DNA from: Coptodactyla brooksi
Lineage: Eukaryota; Arthropoda; Insecta; Coleoptera; Scarabaeidae
Reading direction: 5' to 3'
Length of the DNA stretch: 21,932 nt
NCBI GenBank assembly: GCA_033557675.1
Contig: JAWQRM010000506.1
Span: 1-21,932, forward strand
A program made the translations under genes and the position numbers. Shown here in pieces: positions 7,701 to 14,480 of the stretch. The first letter of the stretch is position 1. Every line of letters begins with the position of its first letter. A model generated the notes under the pieces. The model was given only the letters and a program-made list of their open reading frames with translations, was not told the DNA's origin and searched no databases.

Positions 7701-9394
7701 GGCTTAAATAGTTTTGCAGAAATTTCTGTTATACATTAGGATTAACTTAATATTAAGAAAGTATAACCGAATAATTCAGGTATACGAGTCATGACATCTC
7801 TTTGTAGCAACTGACTCTTTTCTTTATCGTCTAATAGTCTTTAATTTATTTAGTAAGGCTGCTTATTATAGGAAGAATAATTAATAAATATGATTAATAA
7901 ATAGCTTCTGTATGTTACTAACTTTTTTTCAAATAACACAGCTGTACATAGTGGCAATTAGTATTTTCCTAATAATTTTTATTCTATAACTTTTCAGTTA
8001 TATCCCATACACTTTGAAATAAAATAATTTGTGTGTGTAAGTGGGAAACTACGCCCTAAAGCTTACCTTCCTAAAGGTTACCTTCCGGTAGGTGAAGCGG
8101 GTATATTTGAAGGATTATTTCTATCGAGAAGTTACTTCCTTGCGTGATTTAATTTGAGTGCAGTGCTTAAGACGTCTGAGGGGCGATCGAACGAAAGCTC
8201 ACTTAATCCGGCGTTTTGCAGGGGTATGTCGCATCGAAAGCTATTAGAGGGACAACAGGGCACTAAGCTGGCGCCCGTCGTAACTAGCCCCGACGATCAG
8301 CCGTCCGTTGTGCCCTCGGAATGTGGCCAAACGTCCGCCGTTCGCAGGACAAGCGTCACAGCGTTAGTCGTTTGTCGTTTTAGGCTCGTTTGTTGTTTTG
8401 TTTTTGTTGCTTTGAAGCGTTTGTTTCCCAGTGTCTGACGGTAACGATTCCCGAAGTGCATGTCGACTTTTGCGTGCATACGTTTTGGTGCATGCACAGT
8501 TTAAGAATATTTTTTTTTTATAGAACGCTACGCAAACGCAATTAATTATAATAAATAGGTGTCCCGGTGTGATTCCCCGACCGGATACCTCGGAATTGGG
8601 AGGAGATACCGTTGCAGGACAAAAACTGTGGCATGGGGTAAGCAAAGGACTGTATGGAAAACTAAAAGCTGGCATTAATATACGTACAGGGTGTTATATT
8701 ATACTTCTTGAAAGAAGCTTACTACTTCATTTAAAAAAATATAACTTTATTTTTGGGACACCTGTACGTATGTTAATACCAGCTTTCAGTTTTCCATATA
8801 GTCCTTTGCTTACCCTACACCACAGTTTTTGTCCTGCAACGATATCTCTTCCCAATTCCGAGATATCCGGTGGAGAAATCATATTGGGACACCTGAATAT
8901 GCACTGCAGCTTTTCTTTTTTATTATTACTTGTAAAATGAATTAAAGTAACGCCTGCGAGGTTCCCATTTGTATACACCGTTCTGTTCTAGGAATCCGAG
9001 CTCCAGCAGTTTGGTTCTGTCCGAGACGGGCTCTTTAGACAGGGCGAAGGCGGCTTTGGAAAAACGCAAGAAGACGGTCGGCCAAAACGCGGATCAAGAA
9101 AGTATTCAAACGACGGGACGCGTAGAGGAGACCAGAGTAAATCCGAACCATCTCATCGAGGAACTGCTGAAGAACACGAATCTAGAACCGACGGACGATT
9201 CAGCAGAAAGTACCACTTCAGTTCGCTTCGTTAAAGAGTCGCGAGTTAATTCGTTTTCTTTGCAATTCGCAGATTCCGGTCTGCAGCTGTTCATAGCCAA
9301 AGACGGCACGGCGTCGTTGGGAAACCACGAAGTAAAGTCCCAAATGTCCACTGGGCAGCATTTTAAGCAGGTGGTCATGGAAAGTAAGAGGTAG
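1395..9394 (+). CDS. EEIG1: EEIG1/FAM102-like NT-C2 domain protein, 3' six exons (5'-partial)
   Basis: Proposed join: 1395-1706, 2865-3028, 3079-3304, 5519-6205, 8159(or 8222)-8362, 8992-9394. Every junction is GT-AG and the codon phase is kept through all six exons, giving 664 codons (643 with the later exon-5 start) plus stop. Three conserved blocks identify the family: the C-terminal half of the N-terminal C2 domain (KLGFVDINLAEYAGAG, LLEGYDARHRQDNSMLK), the Ser-rich block (RNSSNTSQMSKASGYSS) and the C-terminal block (GLQLFIAKDGTASLG). Family knowledge: FAM102A/EEIG1 is a cytosolic/membrane-associated adaptor, and the worm orthologue SYM-3 is linked to apical trafficking with WDR44. Vertebrate members are ~360-385 aa; the extra length here comes from a large exon without a vertebrate match I recognise. 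The start codon and first part of the C2 domain are upstream of the window. Confidence 0.88.
2219..2428 (-). pseudogene. LINE endonuclease (APE-type) N-terminal fragment in an EEIG1 intron
   Basis: The - strand frame reads LNIHSLRHKCDDVDILFEIE, then APDVLVLSETGLYSNEA. This is the usual start of an APE-type endonuclease domain in non-LTR retrotransposons (an N-x-x-SLR-x-K start, then P-D-h-L-h-L-S-E-T/H). The fragment stops after ~69 codons and has no reverse transcriptase. It is antisense to the host gene and lies in the intron 1707-2864. The clade is not determined. Confidence 0.7.
2553..2795 (-). pseudogene. Second LINE endonuclease fragment (central region)
   Basis: An 80-codon - strand frame reads INLLESEKEYKNVILINRF and later RYFEIFIDDILIR. 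This fits the INLL...FxN..PTR...TLIDDILI pattern of LINE endonucleases with the catalytic parts eroded. On the - strand it lies upstream of the N-terminal fragment at 2428-2219, so the order is wrong for one element. These are either two insertions or a rearranged one. The 1140-1300 segment is a further copy. Confidence 0.5.
2865..3028 (+). CDS. EEIG1: EEIG1 exon: Ser/Gly-rich linker after the C2 domain
   Basis: The acceptor atttcag ends at 2864 and the donor gtaggt starts at 3029. It continues the C2 exon with a split valine codon and encodes a low-complexity linker (LDEFSSGSLGGSIASGSSGF, then SLPKKRPQLLSS). The RP-x-LLSS stretch matches the vertebrate FAM102 linker in position, which supports the donor at 3029 rather than read-through. 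The frame would otherwise stay open for 15 more codons to a TAG at 3076. Confidence 0.82.
3079..3304 (+). CDS. EEIG1: EEIG1 exon: conserved Ser-rich block
   Basis: It follows a 50-bp intron (3029-3078, gtaggt...ttttag). The first two bases complete a Glu codon. It encodes HSRNSSNTSQMSKASGYSS and a His/Ser repeat (SIHSHSHSRQSSSGDSG), equivalent to the conserved Ser-rich block of FAM102A/B and a likely phosphorylation-rich region. The donor gtaccg starts at 3305 after two bases of an Arg codon. Confidence 0.85.
3704..4053 (-). repeat. 350-bp repeat, inverted relative to 12936-13290
   Basis: Reading the complement of 3704-4053 reproduces 12936-13290 with scattered differences. Matching pairs include ccccctgtctttattaatt with aattaataaagacaggggg, and tcagatgttgtcatttga with tcaaatgacaatatctga. 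Both copies are next to sequences with a Penelope-like endonuclease scrap, so the block is probably part of the terminal region of that family. Confidence 0.75.
4141..4230 (+). pseudogene. Penelope-like (GIY-YIG endonuclease) scrap, copy 1
   Basis: The sequence cgcaaggattgtgagaaaaa followed by ggttggacaaactagaagg matches the 13465 copy, but the tat codon of the YVGQT motif is spoiled (taag). It is followed by the same (caa)taataataat junction as the other copy. It is recognised mainly through its better-preserved partner. Confidence 0.45.
4401..4709 (+). repeat. ~310-bp direct repeat, copy 1 (partner 13815-14127)
   Basis: Shared stretches include ttgttttgctttctgtctaa, aagggaacacattttgcgg and attatcgttcgtttagtaaa in the same order and orientation. 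About nine in ten bases agree by eye. The piece has no long open frame. It is probably the terminal or untranslated region of a retroelement family, the same one that carries the Penelope-like scrap. Confidence 0.75.
4868..4970 (+). repeat. Dispersed ~90-bp unit, intron copy
   Basis: The pattern is an actaacaatctatcctggta-like start, then aagctggtt, aggttaaactccaagaattt, and a tag-tact-aatacctaatac end. Same-strand copies lie at about 4240-4335, 4868-4970, 6372-6482 and 7469-7555; an inverted end-piece lies at 4085-4134. All are inside EEIG1 introns. It is likely the end of one non-autonomous transposon family. Confidence 0.6.
5519..6205 (+). CDS. EEIG1: EEIG1 large exon: insect-type Ser/Pro-rich disordered region
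   Basis: The acceptor is gatatag (ends 5518) and the donor gtaggg starts at 6206. The first base completes an Arg codon and two bases remain at the end. It encodes 228 residues of charged, Ser/Pro-rich sequence, including DYRTPEDTLDSEWFENSFDL and KSFERFVQKSDDLFSLLTP. The GC-rich third positions contrast with the introns. I recognise no domain and no vertebrate FAM102 counterpart, so this is probably a lineage-specific disordered insertion. A second frame is also open from 5434 to 5700, but only this one stays open to the donor. Confidence 0.82.
6540..6790 (+). repeat. ~250-bp direct duplication, copy 1 (partner 7114-7360)
   Basis: Shared stretches include gctaaaaacatattggatta, tcaccaggtctcacgatgca and ttactgcatcttgattggat in identical order, offset by about 570 bp. 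Differences are scattered substitutions plus small indels. Neither copy has a convincing open frame. Confidence 0.8.
7114..7360 (+). repeat. ~250-bp direct duplication, copy 2; Tc1-like end just upstream
   Basis: Second copy of the 6540-6790 block. About 55 bp upstream (7060) lies accgtccactaatttcgata followed by caccc, which resembles the terminal repeat of Tc1-like elements. The pair may therefore be remnants of two insertions of the same element. The 7281-7526 open frame through this copy looks like chance. Confidence 0.7.
7558..7596. repeat. Perfect 18-bp-arm hairpin in an EEIG1 intron
   Basis: tacacgttatttattctt and its exact complement aagaataaataacgtgta are separated by three bases (tgg). 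It is AT-rich, so stability is moderate. No link to a transposon end or microRNA precursor could be established. Confidence 0.75.
8159..8362 (+). CDS. EEIG1: EEIG1 exon 5 of the window (two possible acceptors)
   Basis: Two acceptors keep phase with the previous exon: ...taatttgag (exon from 8159) and ...gcgttttgcag (exon from 8222). The donor gttagt starts at 8363. The region is CpG-rich and codon-like, reading EGRSNESSLNPAFC upstream of the second site and SHRKLLEGQQGTKLAPVV after it. I find no domain. The long intron-like tail in the same frame (8363-8438) reads Val/Phe-rich and is probably not coding. Inclusion may be alternative, since either form preserves the frame. Confidence 0.6.
8557..8894. 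mobile_element. 338-bp fold-back element in an EEIG1 intron
   Basis: 8557-8694 and 8757-8894 are reverse complements of about 138 bp (roughly 85% identical by eye), separated by ~62 bp. Shared stretches include gttgcaggacaaaaactgtg and gtaagcaaaggact. The outer ends are aggtgtccc and gggacacct, and gggacacctg also occurs at the inner edge of arm 2. Each arm is therefore a monomer with the same end motif, in inverted dimer form. The gggacacctg end also caps the DD41D element at 19158-19167. No clear target duplication is seen. Confidence 0.8.
8992..9394 (+). CDS. EEIG1: EEIG1 terminal exon with conserved C-terminal block and stop
   Basis: The acceptor ctgttctag ends at 8991 and the stop TAG is at 9392-9394. 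After a charged segment (DRAKAALEKRKKTVG) come HLIEELLKNTNLEP and SGLQLFIAKDGTASLG...QVVMESKR. These are equivalent to the C-terminal block of vertebrate FAM102 (a VEKIV-like helix, an LRLFVSRDGSATL-like strand and a VVIES end). This block is what ties the upstream Ser-rich exons to the family beyond doubt. Confidence 0.92.
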
Positions 9395-9563
9395 CAACAG
9401 TTATATTAGTGCCCGAAGGAGATTCGTTTAGTGTAATAAGGTATAAAGGATTTTTCGCCCAGTATTAAAAAAGATGTAACGGAATTGTCGTTTGGACGTT
9501 TAACAGTGTTGCCAATGTGATATAACGAACGTTCTTAGCGAATATTTAATGAAAACGAACGTC

Positions 9564-9586
9564 CGCCCCGCGGCAACCGCGGGGCG
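9564..9586 (+). other. GC-rich perfect hairpin in the EEIG1 3'UTR
   Basis: cgccccgcgg and ccgcggggcg pair perfectly over 10 bp around a caa loop. Nine or ten G/C pairs in a stem within AT-rich UTR is very stable. It lies 170 bp after the stop codon and 130 bp before the polyA signal. A role as an RNA-level cis element is only inference. Confidence 0.85.
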
Positions 9587-9717
9587 ACGGCAAAAGTTTG
9601 GTGACAATATTATTTATTTGTAAATTATTAATGTATTATAATGTTGTGGATAAGAGATGCTTTGTTTTTATTTTTAATTTAAATGTATTATAAAAAAAAA
9701 CCAACAGTTGTATAAAC

Positions 9718-9723
9718 AATAAA
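9718..9723 (+). terminator. PolyA signal AATAAA of EEIG1
   Basis: A canonical aataaa 323 bp after the stop codon, followed by a GT-rich stretch (gtgtatataggattggtgg). No other canonical signal was noticed between the stop and this point. Confidence 0.75.
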
Positions 9724-9985
9724 AGGAGATGTGTATATAGGATTGGTGGTTATTTAAAAAAATTAGACCAATACGGATAATAACATTATAGTTTTAAGTT
9801 TAGAAACTCCTCGCAAGGAGTTTTTCTTCTGTTTTTTCGGTGAAAAAAAAATACAGTAATACCCGAACAAGAAAAGAAAAACATTATCTTTGGATCTTTG
9901 GATTTGATCTTCCTTTTCTAAGGAAGTACAAAACAAGGAATAAAAACATTATTAGTATGCTAGTAGAGGAAATTTTGCGCAGAAA

Positions 9986-10660
9986 GAAACTAGTTGATGT
10001 GTACATCCCACGTGACTTTCTCTTACCTTGCCCCTGTTTTGAATTATGACAACCAGTTCGTAATGTGTTTTAGAAAATATTGAACTGTCACCTTAATTAT
10101 TATACATCAGTTCTAAATTGCACCGTTTGGGCGTTGTTACAGATTTTTGGAAAAAGATGACGGGTGCGAATGGAATTTTTTTTACAAATTCTTTTTATAT
10201 TTAGACCAGGGGCAAGGTAAGAGAAAATCATGCACCTTTGGTCATACAAAATTGGTGGATGCCAGTGCATACTGAAACTAGTTGATGTGTACATCCCACG
10301 TGACTTTCTCTTACCTTGACCCTGTTTTGAATTATGACAACCAGTTCGTAATGTGTTTTAGAAAATATTGAACTGTCACCTTAATTATTATATATCAGTT
10401 CTAAATTGCACCGTTTGGGCATTGCTACAGATTTTTGGAAAAAGATGACAGGTGCGAATGGAATTTTTTTTACAAATTCTTTTTATATTTAGACCAGGGG
10501 CAAGGTAAGAGAAAATCATGTACCTTTGGTCATACAAAATTGGTGGATGCCAGTGCATACTGAAACTAGTTGATGTGTACGTCCCACGTGACTTTCTCTT
10601 ACCTTGACCCTATTTTGAATTATGACGACGATTTCGTAATGTGTTTTAGAAAATATTGAA
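9986..10660. repeat. 288-bp tandem repeat, 2.3 copies
   Basis: Copies begin at 9986, 10274 and 10562 with gaaactagttgatgtgtac, an exact 288-bp period. Copy 3 stops after ~99 bp. Divergence between copies is only a few percent. Each unit contains an inverted pair: tctcttaccttgcccctg at 10019-10036 and caggggcaaggtaagaga at 10207-10224. The array lies between EEIG1 and TMEM135 and has no coding signal. Confidence 0.9.
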
Positions 10661-10694
10661 GAAATATTTTGACTGTTCTAAATTTTTATTATTT

Positions 10695-10800
10695 AAAAGT
10701 TTGGTGGCGATATTATTTATTTGTAAATTATTAATCTATTATAATATCACGGATAAAAGATGTTTTGTTTTTATTTCTAATTTAAATGCATTATAAAAAA
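10695..10800 (+). repeat. Second copy of the EEIG1 3'UTR tail
   Basis: 106 bp matching 9592-9697 at equal length with about ten substitutions; both contain atattatttatttgtaaatt and ataaaagatg/ataagagatg followed by ttttgtttttattt. The first copy is inside the EEIG1 3'UTR and the second lies beyond the tandem repeat. It does not include the polyA signal. Confidence 0.85.
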
Positions 10801-11039
10801 ATGTTTTTAGAATTTTTTCAAAACCTTGCGGTAGTTCAGTTATAAGGGCAGCGAATTTTCTTTGGGACATCCTGTATATTAATTTCCCAACACTACTAAA
10901 CGTCACTAGTGTCATCGCAAATTTTGAATACAATAGCCCGATGAACAATAGCGTTTGATACATTCTTCGTAAACAATTCCCACAGTTACATCGCGTCTAA
11001 TAGCTGTTAGGTTTTGCGGTGAACCCCGCGTAAAAAACC
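10801..11039 (+). promoter_or_regulatory. Likely promoter/5'UTR region of TMEM135-like gene
   Basis: About 240 bp upstream of the start codon. It contains a transposon-end-like gggacatcctgtata (10864-10878) and a more GC-containing stretch just before the ATG. No TATA box or initiator could be assigned with confidence. The start codon context is aaaaaaccATGG, a good Kozak-type match. Confidence 0.35.
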
Positions 11040-12662
11040 ATGGCGTATTTAAGCAAGTCGACGTTTGATAACTGCGTATGTTCCCAAACGCCTTGCAGCC
11101 TTTTTCACCCGTGGAGCAGCAATTGTAAGAAAGGGATCTCGATTTTCGTGTTGAATATGCTCTTGGGAAGTACAAAGTTCTTTTTGCCAATTTATATTGT
11201 AAGCACAAATCGGTTGATATTCGTAATGTTGCGGTATAAGAATTAATACTTCTTAATTATAGGTGAAGTTAATGTTAAATTATAAAAGAATCAGCAGGAA
11301 ATACGTCTTGGATCAAATTTGTGCTTACTTGAGGACCGTTAGCTATGGAGTGACATTTGGAGCGTCATTCATAGCGTCATGTTGTATTCTATCGTAAGCC
11401 TTGAATAGAACACAATTGACATCCCTGTATAATTAATTTCCTGCTCTATTTAGTAAAGTTCACCTGAGTTATTTTATTGTGATGCAAGCTGGAGCTATAG
11501 GTGGATTATCCTTGCTGCTGGAGTCCACGGAAAATAAGAATATTGACAGGATATTGTTTTTTAATCAGGTCAGTTTGTAATGCAAAGATCTCCGACGGAT
11601 TTTATTTGAAATCTAGGTTGTGGAAACGATTATCAACACTTTGTCATCTACGAAAATTATCAAAAGGACCCGGTGTACCGAAACCGTTGCCTTCATGTTC
11701 GTCACCTCCTCTCTGATGTACTTATTTAAGACCAGAGTGAGAAGACACAAAACGACCTTACTTTGGTAAGTAATAATACTTAAATTAATAAAGTTAAAGG
11801 AATCCTCATATTTTATTCCAGGTTTTATCCAGAAAGAAGTATATACCAAGCGGACAAAATGAAAAACTGTTTGTCTCGAGAAGAAATCTGCCATCACAAG
11901 CAATCCTGCACGGATTATTCATTAGAAGTATTCTTCACTTTATTTTCTTTTTGCCAAATTAACAGAATTATGTTTGCAGGGCGCGTACAATTATTTTTTC
12001 ATAGGGTACTTACTGGAAATAGTCCGAAAGTTCTTGCCAAAACTGTTTAATTACCTAAGAAATCCAATTCTCATCGTAAGGCTGTTAATTAACAAAGACA
12101 ACGTGATGATGGGATCTTTTCTGGGAGGGTTTGTAGCCTTGTACAGGGTCAGTTTTTTAATATTCTAATAACGTACAAAATCCAACGATAACTTACACCT
12201 TTTCTTCAGTTTATTTGCTGCCACTTCAGGCGGAAAGAAGGCAAAGAACTGCCGTGTCATTCTTTAATTGCTGCTTTTATAGCAAGCGCTACTTATTTCC
12301 TAAAACCTAACATACAAATCTTTATAATCGCCCTAACATCAATGCTGCAGTTGCTCTGGGAGCGATTCACTGCCTATTTTAATCTATCACCAAGAATACC
12401 TTATTCCCAAATCATGTTTTGTTTATCCAGCGGAATGTTGTTGCACTACAGATTTATAGCGCCCGAACAGTGTCCTAAGTATGTCAAGAGCATGACCGAC
12501 ATCGCCAGTAATAATATGTAAGTTGTAAACGCGCTACAAAATCATCACAGAACTAATTAAAACCTCTTGTTTAGGTCTTCGAAGTTGTATTCGTTGTTTA
12601 CGGCTCACGTAAGGGAAACAGAAAATTATTTAGCTGGTTTAAATAGTCGTACGTCTATATAA
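11040..12662 (+). CDS. TMEM135: TMEM135-like multi-pass membrane protein (complete, 8 exons)
   Basis: Join 11040-11198, 11263-11393, 11454-11568, 11617-11765, 11822-11927, 11980-12147, 12210-12517, 12575-12662: 1224 bp, 407 aa, stop TAA at 12660. All seven introns are GT-AG, 48-64 bp long and phase-consistent. The N-terminus is MAYLSKSTFDNC with a cluster of Cys residues (NCVCSQTPCS...HPWSSNC), as in TMEM135. Further matches are a hydrophobic segment with GGLSLLLES, RTRCTETVAFMFVTSSLMYL, NKDNVMMGSFLGGFVALYR and the IPYSQIMFC...LHYRFIAPE C-terminal part. Family knowledge: TMEM135 has several TM segments, is related to the Tim17 family, and acts at peroxisomes/mitochondria in organelle dynamics and lipid handling. 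Human TMEM135 is 458 aa, so this one is somewhat shorter. The start is chosen by Kozak context and homology. Confidence 0.9.
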
Positions 12663-12687
12663 ATGCAATTTTTATAATCAATTAAAT

Positions 12688-12693
12688 AATAAA
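12688..12693 (+). terminator. PolyA signal AATAAA of TMEM135-like gene
   Basis: A canonical aataaa only 26 bp after the stop codon, which would give a very short 3'UTR. This fits the compact architecture of the gene. Confidence 0.65.
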
Positions 12694-12935
12694 GCATTAC
12701 TATTTTTTGTTTTAAATAGCGAATGATTTTTAAGATATTTGGTATTTTATTCTGTGACAGCTTTCCCTGTATTTTATTTTAATTTCCTTGTACTTATATT
12801 ATTTTTCTTAATAGAGATAGGTTATTAATTTCCTTTTTTTTTATATTGTTTAAGTTTTCAATTTCTAGTTTTTTTAATAACGACAGGTTTTCTAATAAGC
12901 GTAATTATATATTTGATATTGTTTTTTTATTCAAA

Positions 12936-13290
12936 TGACAATATCTGAAGAGAAAAATAATAGCAATGTTTATTATTAGAATAAAACAAGAAACTATCAT
13001 TTGATTCATTAAGATATCTTTCCACAGATGTGGACATCCAGTCTCCCAGAAAATTCCAATATTTAATGGTTTGACTTTTAGTACAACTTAAAAGACAGTT
13101 TTGCATGAATTTGTATTATTTCGCTACCACTGCTATTGATTTTGACAGGAATATATATGTAAGAAATTTAAATGTAGAGATTACTTAGAAATGTATAAGA
13201 CAATAGATTCTTGGATGCACTTGAAAGTTTAGTAATTATTAAATGCAAAAATATAATTAATAAAGACAGGGGGATAATAACTTAAAAATA
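12936..13290 (+). repeat. Penelope-like family block, inverted partner of 3704-4053
   Basis: The complement of the EEIG1 intron block, in the opposite orientation. It reads from tcaaatgacaatatctgaag through tggacatccagtctcc to aattaataaagacaggggg. A second diverged copy of parts of it begins near 13380 and 13720. No open frame is seen. Confidence 0.75.
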
Positions 13291-13464
13291 AGGCTAAATA
13301 TGCCATTAGGGCATCATCTGGGTGCTGCCTTTTAGTTTTTAGGTCTTTTATCTACCACTGCTATTGTTTTTCAAAGGAATGTACATATAGGAAATTTAAA
13401 TGTAGAACCATTCGTCAAAGAAAATGCATTTATTATGACATGTTGAAAAAAGTGGTATATACGA

Positions 13465-13552
13465 AGTAAGTCGCAAGGACTGTGAGAAAAAGTATGTTGG
13501 ACAAACTAGAAGGACCTTACAAACAATAATAATAATAATTTATTGTCTGAGA
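13465..13552 (+). pseudogene. Penelope-like GIY-YIG endonuclease scrap, copy 2
   Basis: A short frame reads SRKDCEKKYVGQTRRTLQ. A C-x-x-C-type start followed by YVGQT-x-R-x-L is typical of the GIY-YIG endonuclease at the C-terminus of Penelope-like retroelements. It ends abruptly in (taa)n-like sequence at 13523, the same place as copy 1 at 4201. No reverse transcriptase was found. The short length keeps confidence moderate. Confidence 0.5.
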
Positions 13553-13814
13553 TAATTGTTAAACTCCAAAAGTTAAGAATTTTTATTACTACTATGTTTG
13601 ATATTGTTTTTTTATTCAAATATGAATAATTCAATATATAGATAGAATAATTATAGTAATATTTATCATTATAATAAGACAATAACAAGAAACTATTATT
13701 TCATTAATTAAGACATGACAGATCAGATGGACATCCAGTCTCCTGCAATATTTCAATATTTAATGATTTGGCTTTTAGTGCAGCTTTTTTCTAACAATAG
13801 CAACTTAAAGATAG

Positions 13815-14127
13815 AACATATATAAGAAATTTAAATGTAGGTAGACCAATTGAATAAAGAAAATGTATTTATTAATGTCATTGTTTTGTCTGAAATAATT
13901 GTTTTGCTTTCTGTCTAATATTTTGCTGCCTAAGCTTTTTTCATTTATTTTTTTAAAGGCTTTTATGCTTAAGTTTTCAGTTTCTATTTTCTTTTAATAG
14001 CTGCAGGTTTTTTAATTTCTTCTAAAATACTTTTCATTTGATTTTTAAGTTAGTTGACATTTAGTTAGGTAAGGGAACACATTTTGCGGATTATCGTTCG
14101 TTTAGTAAAGATTTGAAGACAATAAAT
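13815..14127 (+). repeat. ~310-bp direct repeat, copy 2 (partner 4401-4709)
   Basis: Same order of blocks as copy 1, ending in attatcgttcgtttagtaaa then gatttgaagaca. An extra ~170 bp, related to the 12936-13290 family, lies between this block and its upstream similarity near 13595. It abuts the mariner element that starts at ~14157. Confidence 0.75.
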
Positions 14128-14341
14128 ATAGAGTTATACAGTACCTTTATATCTACTGGGCTGTTCCGAAAATAATTTCGGTTTTTTTCGCAGCGTAGGC
14201 GTTAGTTGTATTTTAACCAGCCAACTTCATTCTAAACCGTATATGAATTATATATTCTGACAGCTGACATTGCAAAGTTTATGTGCGAAAATATTTTGTG
14301 CGGTTCTGTGCAATTGTTTTCTTTTTGTGTTTTATGAAACA

Positions 14342-14480
14342 TGAAGAATCAAAAACAACATTTTCGGCACATTTTGCTTTTTTGAAAAAGTTAAAAATGA
14401 CATTCAAGCGAGAAAAGAATTAGTCGATGTGTAGGAAGAAGGTGTATTGACAGAATGCCATGTCAAAACTGGTTTGCAAA
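14342..14480 (+). pseudogene. Mariner transposase N-terminal remnant
   Basis: HFRHILLF, then (after frame breaks) an EKRISRC/EEGVLTE-like stretch and CQNWFAK match the first helix-turn-helix of mariner (SETMAR-like) transposases, which binds the terminal repeats. Stops follow directly after HILLF. The last motif (caaaactggtttgcaaaa) is also the seed of the following tandem array. Confidence 0.75.

Larger units (their letters stand above)
6206..8158 (+). other. ~1.95-kb EEIG1 intron with duplicated repeats
   Basis: The intron carries two copies of the ~90-bp dispersed unit (6372-6482 and 7469-7555), a ~250-bp direct duplication (6540-6790 and 7114-7360) and an 18-bp-arm hairpin at 7558-7596. 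A Tc1-like terminal motif (accgtccactaatttcgata) begins near 7060. From 7600 to 8158 I see AT-rich sequence with a recurring ggaagaataa motif and nothing else. Confidence 0.5.
9395..9740 (+). other. EEIG1 3'UTR
   Basis: AT-rich sequence from the stop to just after the polyA signal. It contains a GC-rich 10-bp-stem hairpin (9564-9586) and a tail segment (9592-9697) that recurs at 10695-10800. The cleavage site is inferred 10-25 bp after aataaa, where a GT-rich stretch (gattggtggtt) follows. Confidence 0.7.

Noticed and set aside
8363..8438. Continuation of EEIG1 exon 5 to the in-frame stop at 8438
   Set aside because: Would end the protein before the strongly conserved C-terminal exon. The sequence becomes Val/Phe-rich and a usable gttagt donor lies at 8363.
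8569..8978. Mirror-image open frames encoding SELGG/SELGRDIVAGQKLW...KAGINIRTG on both strands
   Set aside because: They are the two arms of the fold-back at 8557-8894. The same sequence inverted gives the same peptide, so this is not evidence for two genes and matches no family I know.
9804..9830. Hairpin aaactcct/aggagttt followed by a T-run, like a bacterial terminator
   Set aside because: The window is clearly animal nuclear DNA. It lies after the EEIG1 polyA signal and has no partner gene.
9840..10049. 69-codon + strand open frame
   Set aside because: Lys/Arg-rich by composition and runs into the 288-bp tandem repeat. No family match.
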